A stretch of 64,000 nucleotides of DNA from an uncultured Dokdonia sp. (lineage in GTDB: Bacteria > Bacteroidota > Bacteroidia > Flavobacteriales > Flavobacteriaceae), in contig NZ_CANMDS010000001.1 of assembly GCF_947496725.1 (NCBI RefSeq), positions 310,001 to 374,000 of the forward strand. The letters are read 5' to 3'. A program made the position numbers and the translations under genes. Positions 43,422-52,980 of the stretch are shown piece by piece. Below the pieces are notes generated by a model, which did not search any database, had not been told where the DNA came from, and saw only the letters and a program-made list of their open reading frames with translations. Numbering within the stretch: the stretch's first letter is position 1; the number at the start of each line of letters is the position of its first letter.

Positions 43422-43922
43422 ATGGCAACAATAACACTAGGCGGCAACGCAACACAAACCGTAGGCGAACTTCCAAAAGTAGGAACAGCAGCTCCAGATT
43501 TTACGTTATCAAAAAACGATCTTTCTCCAGCAAGCTTATCAGACTATAAAGGAAAGCGTGTGGTACTTAACATCTTTCCATCTGTAGACACAGGTGTATG
43601 TGCACAATCTGTACGTACGTTTAATGAAAAAGTTTCTAGCGCAGAAAATACGGAGGTACTTTGTATCTCTCGTGACTTACCATTTGCTCAAGCACGTTTT
43701 TGTGCAGCAGAGGGGCTAGATAATGTACACACCTTATCTGATTTTAAAACAGGAAAGTTTGGTGAAGACTATGGAGTTACTATCGCAGATGGTGGTTTTG
43801 ACGGCTTACACTCAAGAGCCGTAGTAGTTCTTAATGAAGAAGGGCAAGTAGTTTACACAGAGCAAGTACCAGAAGTAGGTCAAGAGCCTAACTATGAAGG
43901 TGCAATGAACGCTCTTAAATAA
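43422..43922 (+). CDS. tpx: Thiol peroxidase Tpx
   Basis: The 166-residue protein has peroxidatic C60 (FPSVDTGVCAQSV) and resolving C94 (ARFCAAEG), at nearly the E. coli Tpx positions. It is an atypical 2-Cys peroxiredoxin that prefers lipid peroxides. The ATG at 43422 (MATITLGGN) matches the family start; 43377 is unlikely. It forms a second peroxide-defence unit beside the AhpC operon. Confidence 0.95.
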   Translation: MATITLGGNATQTVGELPKVGTAAPDFTLSKNDLSPASLSDYKGKRVVLNIFPSVDTGVCAQSVRTFNEKVSSAENTEVLCISRDLPFAQARFCAAEGLDNVHTLSDFKTGKFGEDYGVTIADGGFDGLHSRAVVVLNEEGQVVYTEQVPEVGQEPNYEGAMNALK

Positions 43923-43937
43923 TATAGAATATACATG

Positions 43938-43985
43938 AACCTGCCTGAGCTTGTACAACTACGTATAATCTGGCAGGTTTATTTA
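43938..43985 (+). terminator. Weak terminator-like hairpin after tpx
   Basis: AACCTGCC (43938-43945) pairs with GGCAGGTT (43972-43979) over a 26-base loop, then TTATTT. Confidence 0.45.
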
Positions 43986-44028
43986 TGTACTATTGCAACC
44001 ACTTCACACCATAAAAAACCAAACACAC

Positions 44029-44391
44029 GTGCCTATAAAATTTATAACAGGAAGACTCAAAGGGATGAAATACTCGCTACAAGGCGGTATACAACTCATA
44101 CGCTCTGAGGCAAGCATACAGGTACAATTTGGTGTGGCTATACTTATTACTATTGCTGGTTTTTATTACAACATAAGCCGTACAGAGTGGATTGCTCAAA
44201 CCCTATGCATAGGCTTGGTTATGACTGCAGAAGGACTTAATACCGCGATAGAAGGTATTGCAGATTTTATACACCCAGATTTTCACGAAAAAATAGGTCG
44301 CATTAAAGATATTGCTGCGGGTGCCGTGGGTATTGCAGCACTTATTTCCGTTATTATCGCAGGTATTATCTACATCCCAAGAATTTTTTAA
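44029..44391 (+). CDS. Diacylglycerol kinase, prokaryotic DgkA type
   Basis: The 120-residue membrane protein has three helices and the DgkA signature AEGLNTAIEGIAD with its catalytic Glu and Asn, plus the SEASIQVQF surface helix. It phosphorylates diacylglycerol or undecaprenol. I choose the GTG at 44029 (M-PIKFITGRLKG); a TTG at 43993 is also in frame. It lies between tpx and ftsK. Confidence 0.85.
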   Translation: MPIKFITGRLKGMKYSLQGGIQLIRSEASIQVQFGVAILITIAGFYYNISRTEWIAQTLCIGLVMTAEGLNTAIEGIADFIHPDFHEKIGRIKDIAAGAVGIAALISVIIAGIIYIPRIF

Positions 44392-44566
44392 GAAATACAC
44401 AATCTTTCTTACCCTAAAGCCGCTTTTAAATAGCAGCCTCTCAAGAGGATATTACCCTAAAAATATACTTATACAGAAACGTTAAACAAGGGCGCATAAA
44501 CCCATAAAAATTCCGTTTCAATATTGTATTTTTATATCCACTCAAAAAACAACCTCGAGCGCTTCT

Positions 44567-47032
44567 ATGGCAAAAAAGAAAACCACGGCAAAAAAAACCA
44601 AACCTAAAACCCCTAGAAAACCTATTTCCTTTAAACTGTCGCGCCAGCAACAGATTATACTGGGGAGTTTTCTATTCTTTTTAGGCCTTGCCCTACTCTT
44701 TTCTTTTATCTCGTATCTCTTTACGTGGAAAGCAGACCAGAGCCTACTACAAACAGGTACTAGAGAAGATAATGCGTCTAACTGGCTCTCCCTAGTAGGA
44801 GCTCGCATAAGTCACTTCTTTGTTTACAAAGGTTTTGGGATCCCTGCACTCACCATCGCTATACTTACTGCCTTAACTGGTGTCTATTACTTTTTTGATT
44901 ATGCAAAAGCTGCACTTAAGAAATTTTGGTTTTGGGGTATCCTTTTAATGTTATGGCTTGCTGTTTTTCTAGGCTTCTTTAGTAACAGTAATGACATACT
45001 GGGTGGTACAGTAGGTTATGAAATAAACGATTTTTTACAAGACTACCTAGGGCTTACAGGCGCCATTATCGTGATGACTTTCCTCGCGATTATTTACCTC
45101 GTGCTACGTTTACGACTTACACCAGAGCGTGTGAGCACCTATTTTAAAGAAAAGAAAAATGCCCTTGCAGGCGAGTTTGCTTCAGATGCGACTCCAGAGC
45201 CTGTTATTGTAGATAACTCATCTACTTATGAGGCACAAGAAATACTTAAGGGAAGTAACACTGGTGGAGATGAGACCGCTTTCGCGAAAGCGGAAACAGA
45301 AACACCTCCTACAACCACCTCTACATTCGAACAAAATGTACAAAACTTGCAACCTACACTTACTAAAAAGACACCTGAGGTAGAGAGCAGCTTTGAAGTA
45401 ACCCAAGCTCCAGAAGAGGAAGAAGTTATCCCTACCCCAGAAACTGTAGTCGAGGTAGAGGTCGAAAAACCAGTCGAAGAAGAAGAACTTACAGATAACC
45501 TGAGCTCAAAACTGGTAGAAGATTTTGGTGAATTTGACCCTACGCTAGAGTTGGCAAAATTTAAATTCCCACCTATAGACTTATTAAAAGACTACACAAA
45601 CGGACAGGGAATTACCATTAATCAAGAAGAACTTGAAGAGAATAAAAACCGTATTGTAGAGACGCTCAACAACTACAAAATAGGAATCTCAAACATAAAA
45701 GCAACCGTAGGTCCTACCGTAACTCTATACGAGATTGTACCAGAAGCGGGTGTACGTATTTCAAAAATTAAGAATCTAGAAGATGATATTGCCCTATCAC
45801 TAAGTGCACTTGGTATACGTATCATTGCTCCTATCCCTGGTCGCGGTACGATAGGTATTGAGGTTCCTAATAAGAATCCTCGTATTGTAAGTATGCGCTC
45901 TGCGGTGGCTAGTAAGAAGTTTCAAGAAGCAGAGATGGAGTTACCACTTACACTAGGTAAAACCATCTCAAACGAGACTTTTGTGGTAGATCTTGCAAAG
46001 ATGCCTCACCTACTTATGGCAGGTGCTACGGGACAAGGTAAGTCTGTAGGGCTTAATGCCATCCTTACCTCATTGCTATACAAAAAACACCCTGCAGAGG
46101 TAAAGTTTGTACTGGTAGACCCAAAAAAGGTGGAGCTTACTTTATTTAATAAAATAGAACGCCACTATCTCGCAAAACTTCCAGATACAGAAGAGGCCAT
46201 TATCACAGATAACTCAAAGGTGATTAACACGCTCAACTCTATGTGTATAGAGATGGATGCCAGATATGACCTTCTTAAAAATGCAATGTGCCGTAATATT
46301 AAGGAGTACAATGCAAAGTTTAAAGCAAGAAAGCTCAATCCAGAAAACGGCCACAAGTTCTTACCATACATTGTACTGGTAGTAGACGAGTTTGCAGATT
46401 TAATTATGACTTCTGGTAAGGAGGTAGAGACTCCTATTGCCCGTCTTGCGCAGCTTGCTCGTGCCATTGGTATACACCTTATAATCGCAACACAACGTCC
46501 TTCTGTAAATGTAATTACAGGTATTATTAAGGCAAACTTCCCAGCGCGTATCGCCTTTAGAGTAACTTCAAAAATTGATAGTCGCACCATACTTGACACC
46601 TCTGGAGCAGACCAGCTTATAGGTCGTGGGGATATGTTATACACTCAGGGTAATGATGTTGTGCGTATACAATGTGCCTTTGTAGACACTCCAGAAGTAG
46701 AGCGCATTGTAGAGTATATAGGTAATCAAAAAGCATATCCAGATGCTCACTTACTGCCAGAGTATGTAGGTGAAGAGAGTGGCACAAGTCTTGATATAGA
46801 TGCATCGGATAGAGATGCACTTTTTCGTGATGCTGCCGAAGTTTTGGTAATAGCTCAACAAGGTAGTGCCTCACTATTGCAACGTAAACTTAAATTAGGA
46901 TATAATCGAGCAGGTAGAATCATAGATCAACTAGAAGCTGCAGGTGTGGTAGGACCTTTTGAAGGTAGTAAGGCACGACAGGTTCTGGTTCCAGATATGA
47001 TGGCTCTCGATCAACTCCTTAACAATGAATAA
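44567..47032 (+). CDS. ftsK: DNA translocase FtsK/SpoIIIE
   Basis: The 821-residue protein has four N-terminal membrane helices (about 25-180), an acidic proline-rich linker (about 200-325), the motor with Walker A GATGQGKS (near 486) and Walker B VLVVDEFADL (near 604), and the C-terminal gamma DNA-reading domain (about 760-821; LLQRKLKLGYNRAGRIIDQLE in parts). It pumps the chromosome terminus through the division septum. A palindrome copy (45276-45293) lies in the linker, read as TAFAKA (residues 237-242). Six bases separate it from the lolA-like frame, so the two are in one transcript. Confidence 0.95.
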   Translation: MAKKKTTAKKTKPKTPRKPISFKLSRQQQIILGSFLFFLGLALLFSFISYLFTWKADQSLLQTGTREDNASNWLSLVGARISHFFVYKGFGIPALTIAILTALTGVYYFFDYAKAALKKFWFWGILLMLWLAVFLGFFSNSNDILGGTVGYEINDFLQDYLGLTGAIIVMTFLAIIYLVLRLRLTPERVSTYFKEKKNALAGEFASDATPEPVIVDNSSTYEAQEILKGSNTGGDETAFAKAETETPPTTTSTFEQNVQNLQPTLTKKTPEVESSFEVTQAPEEEEVIPTPETVVEVEVEKPVEEEELTDNLSSKLVEDFGEFDPTLELAKFKFPPIDLLKDYTNGQGITINQEELEENKNRIVETLNNYKIGISNIKATVGPTVTLYEIVPEAGVRISKIKNLEDDIALSLSALGIRIIAPIPGRGTIGIEVPNKNPRIVSMRSAVASKKFQEAEMELPLTLGKTISNETFVVDLAKMPHLLMAGATGQGKSVGLNAILTSLLYKKHPAEVKFVLVDPKKVELTLFNKIERHYLAKLPDTEEAIITDNSKVINTLNSMCIEMDARYDLLKNAMCRNIKEYNAKFKARKLNPENGHKFLPYIVLVVDEFADLIMTSGKEVETPIARLAQLARAIGIHLIIATQRPSVNVITGIIKANFPARIAFRVTSKIDSRTILDTSGADQLIGRGDMLYTQGNDVVRIQCAFVDTPEVERIVEYIGNQKAYPDAHLLPEYVGEESGTSLDIDASDRDALFRDAAEVLVIAQQGSASLLQRKLKLGYNRAGRIIDQLEAAGVVGPFEGSKARQVLVPDMMALDQLLNNE
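45276..45293. repeat. Flavobacterial palindrome, site 13 (inside ftsK)
   Basis: CCGCTTTCGCGAAAGCGG, a perfect 18-bp palindrome, in the linker of ftsK. Confidence 0.95.
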
Positions 47033-47038
47033 ACCAAG

Positions 47039-47758
47039 ATGAAGAAGAGATTAATTTTTTGGCTGGCACCTATACTTTTTAAGAAGGTCTTAGTTCCAGT
47101 CGCAGTAAAAGGGTACAGAAAATTTGCAAAGCGTGCAATGCCAGTGGTATTGTTGTTATTTATGACCGCTTTCGCGAAAGCGCAATCTGTACAAACACTC
47201 CTTAAAGAAGTAGACACTAAAGTTAAGAGCTACGATAATATAGCAATAGACTTTAAATATGCCCTTAGCAATGAAGCCGAAGGTGTAAATCAAGAGACTA
47301 AAGGTAACGTAGTAATGGCAGGTGATAATTATAAGTTATCACTTATGGGTACGACACAATTATTTGACGGGACAAACGTCTACACGATTGTACCAGAAGA
47401 TGAAGAGGTAACCATAAGCGCGATGAGTGATCAAGATGAAAATGCGATCACACCGTCTAAAATGCTTTCTTTCTTTAATGAAGGATACACGCAAAAGATG
47501 GACATCAAGCAAAAAGTAAATGGTAGAGAGATACAATTTGTAAAACTCACACCTATGGATTCTAATAGTGATGTGAAGTATACTTTGCTAGGTGTAGATG
47601 CTCAGACTAAGCATATACACAAACTTATTATTACCCAAAACAATGGTACTAAAGTGACAATAACGGTAAACTCTTTTAAGACTAACCAGCCACTTGCAAA
47701 GAATACCTTTACTTTTGACAAGGGTAAATACACAGACTATTATATCAATAAATTATAA
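47039..47758 (+). CDS. LolA-like outer-membrane lipoprotein carrier
   Basis: The periplasmic protein resembles LolA: VDTKVKSYDNIAIDFKYAL, then beta strands (GNVVMAGDNYKLSLMG, LFDGTNVYTIVPEDEEV), with a C-terminal FTFDKGKY. The first ATG (47039) gives 239 residues with an over-long N-terminus. The in-frame ATG at 47138 gives MPVVLLLFMTAFAKA|Q, a short signal peptide whose cleavage site AFAKA is encoded by the palindrome at 47167. Which start is used is open. Co-transcribed with ftsK. Confidence 0.8.
   Translation: MKKRLIFWLAPILFKKVLVPVAVKGYRKFAKRAMPVVLLLFMTAFAKAQSVQTLLKEVDTKVKSYDNIAIDFKYALSNEAEGVNQETKGNVVMAGDNYKLSLMGTTQLFDGTNVYTIVPEDEEVTISAMSDQDENAITPSKMLSFFNEGYTQKMDIKQKVNGREIQFVKLTPMDSNSDVKYTLLGVDAQTKHIHKLIITQNNGTKVTITVNSFKTNQPLAKNTFTFDKGKYTDYYINKL
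47167..47182. repeat. Flavobacterial palindrome, site 14 (signal-peptide cleavage site of LolA-like gene)
   Basis: CGCTTTCGCGAAAGCG encodes the AFAKA that fits a signal peptidase I site. Confidence 0.94.
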
Positions 47759-47774
47759 CAGTAGATACTAGAGC

Positions 47775-47811
47775 TAAGGGCGCAGACTTCTTATTTTTGT
47801 CTGCGCCCTTA
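47775..47811. terminator. Strong hairpin between lolA and the LptF/G gene
   Basis: AAGGGCGCAGAC (47776-47787) pairs perfectly with GTCTGCGCCCTT (47799-47810). No clear T-run follows on the + strand (T's are in the loop), so it may be an attenuator 12 bases before the permease start. Confidence 0.6.
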
Positions 47812-47821
47812 TCATTTATAA

Positions 47822-49480
47822 ATGAAAATACTTGACCGCTATATCTTCTTTACGTTTGTAAAAACGTTTCTGAGCATCTTTACTATATTGATGTTCATTT
47901 TTGTTTTACAGAGTGTATGGTTATATATACAAGAACTAGCAGGTAGAGATCTGGACTTTGATGTGATATTAAAGTTTTTACTCTTTGCAATGCCTAGCCT
48001 TGTAACGCTTGTACTACCACTATCTGTGCTACTTACGAGTATAATGACCTTTGGGAATTTTGCTGAGAACTATGAGTTTGCAGCAATGAAGTCTACTGGG
48101 ATCTCACTACAGCGGGCTATGAAGAGTGTGATTTTCTTCATTATATTTTTAGGTATTGCATCCTTCTTATTTGCAAACTATGTGATTCCTGCATCTCAAT
48201 ATGAGTTTAGAAACCTACGTAATAATATAGGTAAGATGAAACCTGCTATGCTCATACGTAGTGGGCAGTTTAATGAAGTAGGTGACGACTTTAATATGCG
48301 TGTTGCAGAGAAGTATGGTGATAGAGATCAATATCTCAGAGATGTTGTTATACATCAAAAGGAAAAAGGACGCCTAGGTAATTATACGGTTATCGTTGCA
48401 AAAGAAGGAGAGCTTATAAGTTCTATAGACTCCCCTACCCTCTCACTACAACTCAAGGAAGGTAACTACTACACAGAAGTACAGAAGAAGAAGACTAAAG
48501 AAAAACTTAAAGAGCCTTTTGCAAAGAGTTATTTTGAGACCTACACGCTCAACATAGACCTAAGCGCGCTAGACAGTGAAGATCTAGATGCCAGAGATAT
48601 AGACAACACTTACCAGATGATGGATATTGTACTGCTAGATTCTAGTATTACAGCATTATCTAAAAGATTTGTAGAAGACAGAGCAAAATTTACAGACAAG
48701 TATGTGAGTCGTGTAAAACCACCTACTGTAGACACGCTTTATCAAAGTAACGTCGAGCAACAAAGTGCTGGGATTAAAGAAGTCATATTAGACAACTACG
48801 AGATTAAAGACCGCGTGCGTATCTTAGAAATTGCAAAGTCTAATATAAGTAACACTATTGCAGATATAGAGAACAGAAAAAAGATTCTCAAAATAGATGT
48901 AAAGAGATTAAGCAAATTTGAAATCTCACTACACGAGAAATATGTACTAGGCTTTAGCTGTATTCTTCTCTTTTTTGTGGGAGCTCCACTAGGCGCTATT
49001 ATACGTAAAGGTGGACTTGGCTTGCCTATTGTAATAGGTGTGGTGCTCTTTCTTACCTTTCACTTCATAGGTATTTTTGCAAAAAATAGTGCAGAAGACA
49101 ACTCAATTAGTCCGTTTATAGCGAGCTGGTTAAGTACATTTATTTTGTTCCCGCTTGGGGTGTATCTCACCTATCGTGCAACGACAGACCAAGGCATCTT
49201 TGATGTAGACATTATGCCTAAGTTTATTAAAAAACTATTTGCAAGACCTAAAAAGAAAGCTATCAATATTGACGCGCTAGACTTAAGCTACTCAATAAGT
49301 GATGAAGAAGAAAAAATGTTAGACAGCCTTTCTTCAAACCAGCTCAAGGACATTGTAAAAAACTATAAAGAATCTGGACACTCTACAGATGTACGCAAGG
49401 CTGCTATCTCAAGACTAGGCAAGCTAGGTATTACCTTAGATAATTTAAAAACCCAAGGGTATTTTACAGATAATCTATAG
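47822..49480 (+). CDS. LptF/LptG-family permease (YjgP/YjgQ)
   Basis: The 552-residue protein has three N-terminal and three C-terminal membrane helices, with a large periplasmic domain between. [22 protein letters not shown] at the N-terminus and [18 protein letters not shown] near residue 385 are hallmarks of Lpt permeases. It is longer than E. coli LptF (about 366): the periplasmic part and a cytoplasmic tail after 465 (with [14 protein letters not shown]) account for the extra length. It moves lipopolysaccharide out of the inner membrane. Confidence 0.9.
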   Translation: MKILDRYIFFTFVKTFLSIFTILMFIFVLQSVWLYIQELAGRDLDFDVILKFLLFAMPSLVTLVLPLSVLLTSIMTFGNFAENYEFAAMKSTGISLQRAMKSVIFFIIFLGIASFLFANYVIPASQYEFRNLRNNIGKMKPAMLIRSGQFNEVGDDFNMRVAEKYGDRDQYLRDVVIHQKEKGRLGNYTVIVAKEGELISSIDSPTLSLQLKEGNYYTEVQKKKTKEKLKEPFAKSYFETYTLNIDLSALDSEDLDARDIDNTYQMMDIVLLDSSITALSKRFVEDRAKFTDKYVSRVKPPTVDTLYQSNVEQQSAGIKEVILDNYEIKDRVRILEIAKSNISNTIADIENRKKILKIDVKRLSKFEISLHEKYVLGFSCILLFFVGAPLGAIIRKGGLGLPIVIGVVLFLTFHFIGIFAKNSAEDNSISPFIASWLSTFILFPLGVYLTYRATTDQGIFDVDIMPKFIKKLFARPKKKAINIDALDLSYSISDEEEKMLDSLSSNQLKDIVKNYKESGHSTDVRKAAISRLGKLGITLDNLKTQGYFTDNL

Positions 49481-49525
49481 GGCTATCTGAGCTAAATGAA
49501 TATCCATTATATACACACGTTCTTG

Positions 49526-49533
49526 TATCTTTG
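49526..49533 (+). promoter_or_regulatory. Candidate -7 box of ribB
   Basis: TATCTTTG matches TAnnTTTG, 21 bases before the ATG at 49555. Confidence 0.45.
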
Positions 49534-49554
49534 TGCAAAACGTTACTCATACAA

Positions 49555-50691
49555 ATGACAGCACCCAAAACGATACAACTACACACTATAGAAGAAGCCA
49601 TAGAAGATATTAAAAATGGCAAAGTAATCATAGTAGTAGATGATGAAGACCGAGAAAATGAAGGAGACTTTGTAGCGGCAGCAGAGACAGTAACACCAGA
49701 GATGATTAACTTTATGGCTACCCACGGGCGTGGTCTTATCTGTGCTCCTATTACTGAGGATCGTTGTGAAGAGTTGCAACTCAATATGATGGTAACGAGC
49801 AACACAGACCCTATGGAGACGGCCTTTACCATCTCTGTAGATTTAAAAGGTCAAGGGGTAACCACCGGTATATCTGCCTCAGATAGGGCAAAAACCGTAC
49901 AAGCACTTATAGATCCGCACACTAAACCTTATGATTTAAGTAGACCAGGACACATTTTTCCGCTTAAGGCAAAGGAAGGTGGTGTACTGCGTCGCACAGG
50001 TCACACAGAAGCCGCAATAGATTTTGCTAGACTTGCTGGTTTTAAACCTGCAGGAGCCATTGTAGAGATAATGAATGAAGATGGTACAATGGCACGACTC
50101 CCACAACTTATGGAGGTGGCAGAAAAGTTTGACCTCAAAATTGTTTCTATAGAAGATCTAGTGGCCTACCGTATGAACCACGATAGCCTCATAGACAAGA
50201 AAGAAGACTTTGAGATAAAAACTCGTTTTGGAGATTTTAGACTTCGCGCTTATGAGCAAACCACAAATGACACTGTACACATTGCACTTACTAAAGGTGG
50301 ATGGGAAGATGATGAGCCAGTACTAGTGCGTGTAAACTCTACTCAAATTAACAACGACCTTCTAGGCACGCTTACCAATAATCCAGACGCCAAACTAGAC
50401 GATATGTTTAAAGCCGTAAATGAGGCTGGCAAAGGAGCTATAGTTTTTATAAATCAAGAAAATGCATCGGCAAATTTATTGGGACGATTAAGTGAGCTCA
50501 AAAACATTCAAAAAGATGGAGTAATGAAAGCTCCTAATATTGTTATGGACTCAAAAGACTTTGGCATAGGTGCACAGATCTTACACGATCTACGCATTTC
50601 TAAAGTAAAACTTATGACTAACAGCGAGGGGCTTAAACGTATCGGTATCGTAGGCTACGGTCTTGAGATTGTAGAACGCGTAGGGTACTAA
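49555..50691 (+). CDS. ribB: 3,4-dihydroxy-2-butanone-4-phosphate synthase fused to a degenerate GTP cyclohydrolase II domain
   Basis: Residues about 1-205 form RibB with its acidic metal-binding loop [10 protein letters not shown] (29-38), [17 protein letters not shown] and [13 protein letters not shown]; it makes the 4-carbon riboflavin precursor. The C-terminal half (about 210-378) aligns with RibA, but lacks the zinc cysteines and the HSECLTGD block: [14 protein letters not shown] stands there. The cyclohydrolase reaction is thus unlikely from this protein, and a separate ribA is expected elsewhere. The ATG at 49555 is chosen. Confidence 0.9.
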   Translation: MTAPKTIQLHTIEEAIEDIKNGKVIIVVDDEDRENEGDFVAAAETVTPEMINFMATHGRGLICAPITEDRCEELQLNMMVTSNTDPMETAFTISVDLKGQGVTTGISASDRAKTVQALIDPHTKPYDLSRPGHIFPLKAKEGGVLRRTGHTEAAIDFARLAGFKPAGAIVEIMNEDGTMARLPQLMEVAEKFDLKIVSIEDLVAYRMNHDSLIDKKEDFEIKTRFGDFRLRAYEQTTNDTVHIALTKGGWEDDEPVLVRVNSTQINNDLLGTLTNNPDAKLDDMFKAVNEAGKGAIVFINQENASANLLGRLSELKNIQKDGVMKAPNIVMDSKDFGIGAQILHDLRISKVKLMTNSEGLKRIGIVGYGLEIVERVGY

Positions 50692-50711
50692 GACCTATTT
50701 ATCATATACTT

Positions 50712-50746
50712 AAAAAGCCATCTCAATAAAGAGATGGCTTTTTTTA
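50712..50746 (+). terminator. ribB terminator
   Basis: AAAAAGCCATCTC (50712-50724) pairs with 50731-50743, then a T-run. Confidence 0.92.
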
Positions 50747-50758
50747 TGGGTTTTAATT

Positions 50759-50776
50759 ACGCTTTCGCGAAAGCGT
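50759..50776. repeat. Flavobacterial palindrome, site 15
   Basis: Perfect ACGCTTTCGCGAAAGCGT between the ribB terminator and the SRP RNA terminator. Confidence 0.95.
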
Positions 50777-50777
50777 A

Positions 50778-50817
50778 AAAAAGAAAATCTCAAACATCAT
50801 TACTGGTGTTTGAGATT
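50778..50817 (-). terminator. Terminator of the SRP RNA gene
   Basis: AATCTCAAACA (50786-50796) pairs with TGTTTGAGATT (50807-50817). On the minus strand TTTCTTTTTT follows. Confidence 0.85.
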
Positions 50818-50862
50818 GTTATATATCATTGTCAAATTACTTGACTTGTGCGCACAAAAAAA

Positions 50863-50956
50863 GGCAAGCTACCTACATCACACCGCTACGACCATCTACC
50901 CTTGCTGCGTTCCCACCCTGGGGGATTCGACAGGAGCTGGTTGTGTAGGACTTGCC
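50863..50956 (-). ncRNA. ffs: Bacterial small signal recognition particle RNA (4.5S)
   Basis: The minus strand, 94 bases, begins GGCAAGTCCTACACAACC and ends GTAGGTAGCTTGCC, so the ends pair. In its centre is GGGTGGGAACGCAGCAAGGG, the GGAA-tetraloop domain that binds Ffh. It folds as the long hairpin of the small bacterial SRP RNA and acts with Ffh to target membrane proteins. A perfect promoter directly precedes it and an intrinsic terminator follows. Confidence 0.92.
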
Positions 50957-50960
50957 GCTG

Positions 50961-50990
50961 CAAAGATATAGCTTCTTTGAGAAGTCACAA
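50961..50990 (-). promoter_or_regulatory. Promoter of the SRP RNA gene
   Basis: Minus-strand TTG (50988-50990), 19 bases, TATCTTTG (50961-50968). The predicted start falls at the RNA 5' end. Confidence 0.85.
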
Positions 50991-51041
50991 GGTTTTTTAG
51001 CCCGATTTTTTGTTTTAAATTGCTATAAAATTCAACAAAAA

Positions 51042-52103
51042 ATGACAGCAAAAGCTAAGCACCTCATTCTATTCATATTACCGCTACTTTTAATCGCTTG
51101 TAGCGACACTGGTTCTCTAGATGGAAACTATACTATTACTACAGATGCACAAAAAAATGCTATCAAAAATGGTGGAGAAATAACCATCTCGCTTAAAGCG
51201 AAAAAAAATATCGCCTTTGACTCTGTTTCTTACTCCTTTGACGGCAAGCGCATAGGTTCAAGTAACGGTCTGGAGGGTGTCACTACTACCCTATCTTCTC
51301 AAAAACTGGGACAACGCGAGTTGAGCGCTACTATTTATGCCGGAGGAGAGAGTACGACCACCACACAAAAACTAAACATTTTACATACAAAAGCGCCAAA
51401 AGTATATGGCTATAAAATCATAAACAGATACCCACACCAGACAGATGCCTATACACAAGGACTAGAATTTGTAGGTGATACACTGTATGAGAGTAATGGT
51501 AGTTATGGCGAGTCTAACCTGAGAAAAGTAGATTACAAAACCGGAAAAGTACTTAAGGAAGAAAAACTAGACAAGGCATACTTTGCCGAAGGGATGACCA
51601 TTATAGGTGATAATATATACCAGCTTACCTGGAAGGGTAATACTGGCTTTATTTACAACCGTAATACATTTGAGACTACCGGAACTTTTACCTACAATAA
51701 AAGTAGAGAAGGCTGGGGGCTTGCAAATGACGGTAAAGTAATTTACAAGTCTGACGGAACTAGTAAAATCTGGACCTTAGACCCTTCTAATCTATCTGAA
51801 CAATCGTATATAGAGCCTACACATAATAATGGTGTAATGTCTGCACTTAACGAATTAGAATGGGTAAACGGTAAAATATATGCAAATACTTATCAAAAGG
51901 AATCTATTGCAATAGTAGATCCTACAACAGGAGCGCTAGAAGGTCTTGTAGATTTACGTACCCTCAAAAAAGAAGTGCAAAAACTTACAGATCCAGCAAA
52001 TGAGGTACTTAATGGTATTGCCTATAAAGCAAACGAGGGGCGCCTTTTTGTAACCGGTAAACACTGGAACACACTTTTTGAAATAGAGATTGTAGAAAAA
52101 TAG
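51042..52103 (+). CDS. Glutaminyl-peptide cyclotransferase, lipoprotein
   Basis: The 353-residue protein has a signal peptide with lipobox LLIAC (cysteine near 22). A beta-sandwich-like segment (about 30-125) leads to the plant/bacterial-type glutaminyl cyclase propeller (about 130-350): YPHQTDAYTQGLEF, LYESNGSYGES, YFAEGMTI, YQLTWKG, GWGLAND, LNELEWVNGKIYAN and VLNGIAY. It converts N-terminal Gln to pyroglutamate on exported proteins. The ATG at 51042 gives the proper signal peptide; an earlier in-frame ATG at 50952 lies within the SRP RNA gene. Confidence 0.9.
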   Translation: MTAKAKHLILFILPLLLIACSDTGSLDGNYTITTDAQKNAIKNGGEITISLKAKKNIAFDSVSYSFDGKRIGSSNGLEGVTTTLSSQKLGQRELSATIYAGGESTTTTQKLNILHTKAPKVYGYKIINRYPHQTDAYTQGLEFVGDTLYESNGSYGESNLRKVDYKTGKVLKEEKLDKAYFAEGMTIIGDNIYQLTWKGNTGFIYNRNTFETTGTFTYNKSREGWGLANDGKVIYKSDGTSKIWTLDPSNLSEQSYIEPTHNNGVMSALNELEWVNGKIYANTYQKESIAIVDPTTGALEGLVDLRTLKKEVQKLTDPANEVLNGIAYKANEGRLFVTGKHWNTLFEIEIVEK

Positions 52104-52194
52104 GTCGTTAACTCACCACAACAGCCCGTTTACTCATTTACGATACTGGCAAGGTGCTTGATTAACTAGATTTACATCAGTTAATCAAGACATT

Positions 52195-52938
52195 ATGAAA
52201 AAGCCTATCGCCATCACCATCCCAAAACCTTGTCACGAAGACTGGGCAAAAATGACACCTGTACAGCAAGGTAAACACTGCGCTGTATGCAGTAAAGAGG
52301 TTGTAGACTTTACAGCCTTTACTAAGGATGCCCTGTATAAACGCGTCACTAAAGGCGATCATCTTTGTGGTCGTTTTAGAAAAGACCAGCTCGATACGCC
52401 TATCTATGCAACGCGTGATAAAGGCAGGAGCTTTGCTCAAGCAGCAGCGGCACTACTTGTCCCTATGGCAATGCTTTCGGTTGCAGAGGCATCTGGACAG
52501 ACTACATCTGAGACTATAATTATGGGTGATATTGCACCGGTAGAACTTCCTGTAAAAAAATATGATAGTTTGGGTATAGGTACACTTTCGCGAAAGCAAA
52601 ATACACCGCAGAAACTTATTACAATCACTGGTACTGTAACCGACTATAATGGCCCTCTTGCCGGTGTAACCATAAGCGTAGAAGGGACCTCTAGAAATTA
52701 CAAAACAGACCTAAATGGCAACTATAGTTTAAATGTGTTTTCTGGGGAGATAATTACTTATAGCTATCTAGGTTTTCAAAATCGAGAAATAAAAGTAGGT
52801 TCACAACTGGAGATTAATGTAAACTTTCAAAAAGAAGAGCGTAGCCTCCCTCAAATTATTATGGGCAGAGTAAGTACTAAAAGCCACAAACAGCTAGAAA
52901 AAGAACTACGCCAAAAGAAAAAAAACAAGAAGCAATAA
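52195..52938 (+). CDS. Carboxypeptidase-regulatory-like (TonB-linked) membrane protein with N-terminal Cys motif
   Basis: The 247-residue protein starts with a Bacteroidetes-specific Cys motif (PCHEDWAKMTP, GKHCAVCSKEVVDFT) that could bind a metal. A hydrophobic segment (about 80-100) follows, then a CarboxypepD_reg-like beta sandwich (about 142-215; TGTVTDYNGPLAGVTISVEGT in parts). A decayed palindrome (52585-52596) is read as LSRK at residues 131-134, in the linker. The function is unknown; similar proteins occur near outer-membrane systems. Confidence 0.78.
   Translation: MKKPIAITIPKPCHEDWAKMTPVQQGKHCAVCSKEVVDFTAFTKDALYKRVTKGDHLCGRFRKDQLDTPIYATRDKGRSFAQAAAALLVPMAMLSVAEASGQTTSETIIMGDIAPVELPVKKYDSLGIGTLSRKQNTPQKLITITGTVTDYNGPLAGVTISVEGTSRNYKTDLNGNYSLNVFSGEIITYSYLGFQNREIKVGSQLEINVNFQKEERSLPQIIMGRVSTKSHKQLEKELRQKKKNKKQ
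52585..52596. repeat. Degenerate flavobacterial palindrome (in coding sequence)
   Basis: 12-bp core CTTTCGCGAAAG with both flanks altered. Confidence 0.75.
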
Positions 52939-52980
52939 CACCGCTCTTAAAAAGTTATATTTGTTACAAACTATAACTTA

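Noticed and set aside
50952-51041. N-terminal extension of the glutaminyl cyclase
   Set aside because: It overlaps the SRP RNA and its promoter, and hides the lipoprotein signal peptide that starts at 51042.
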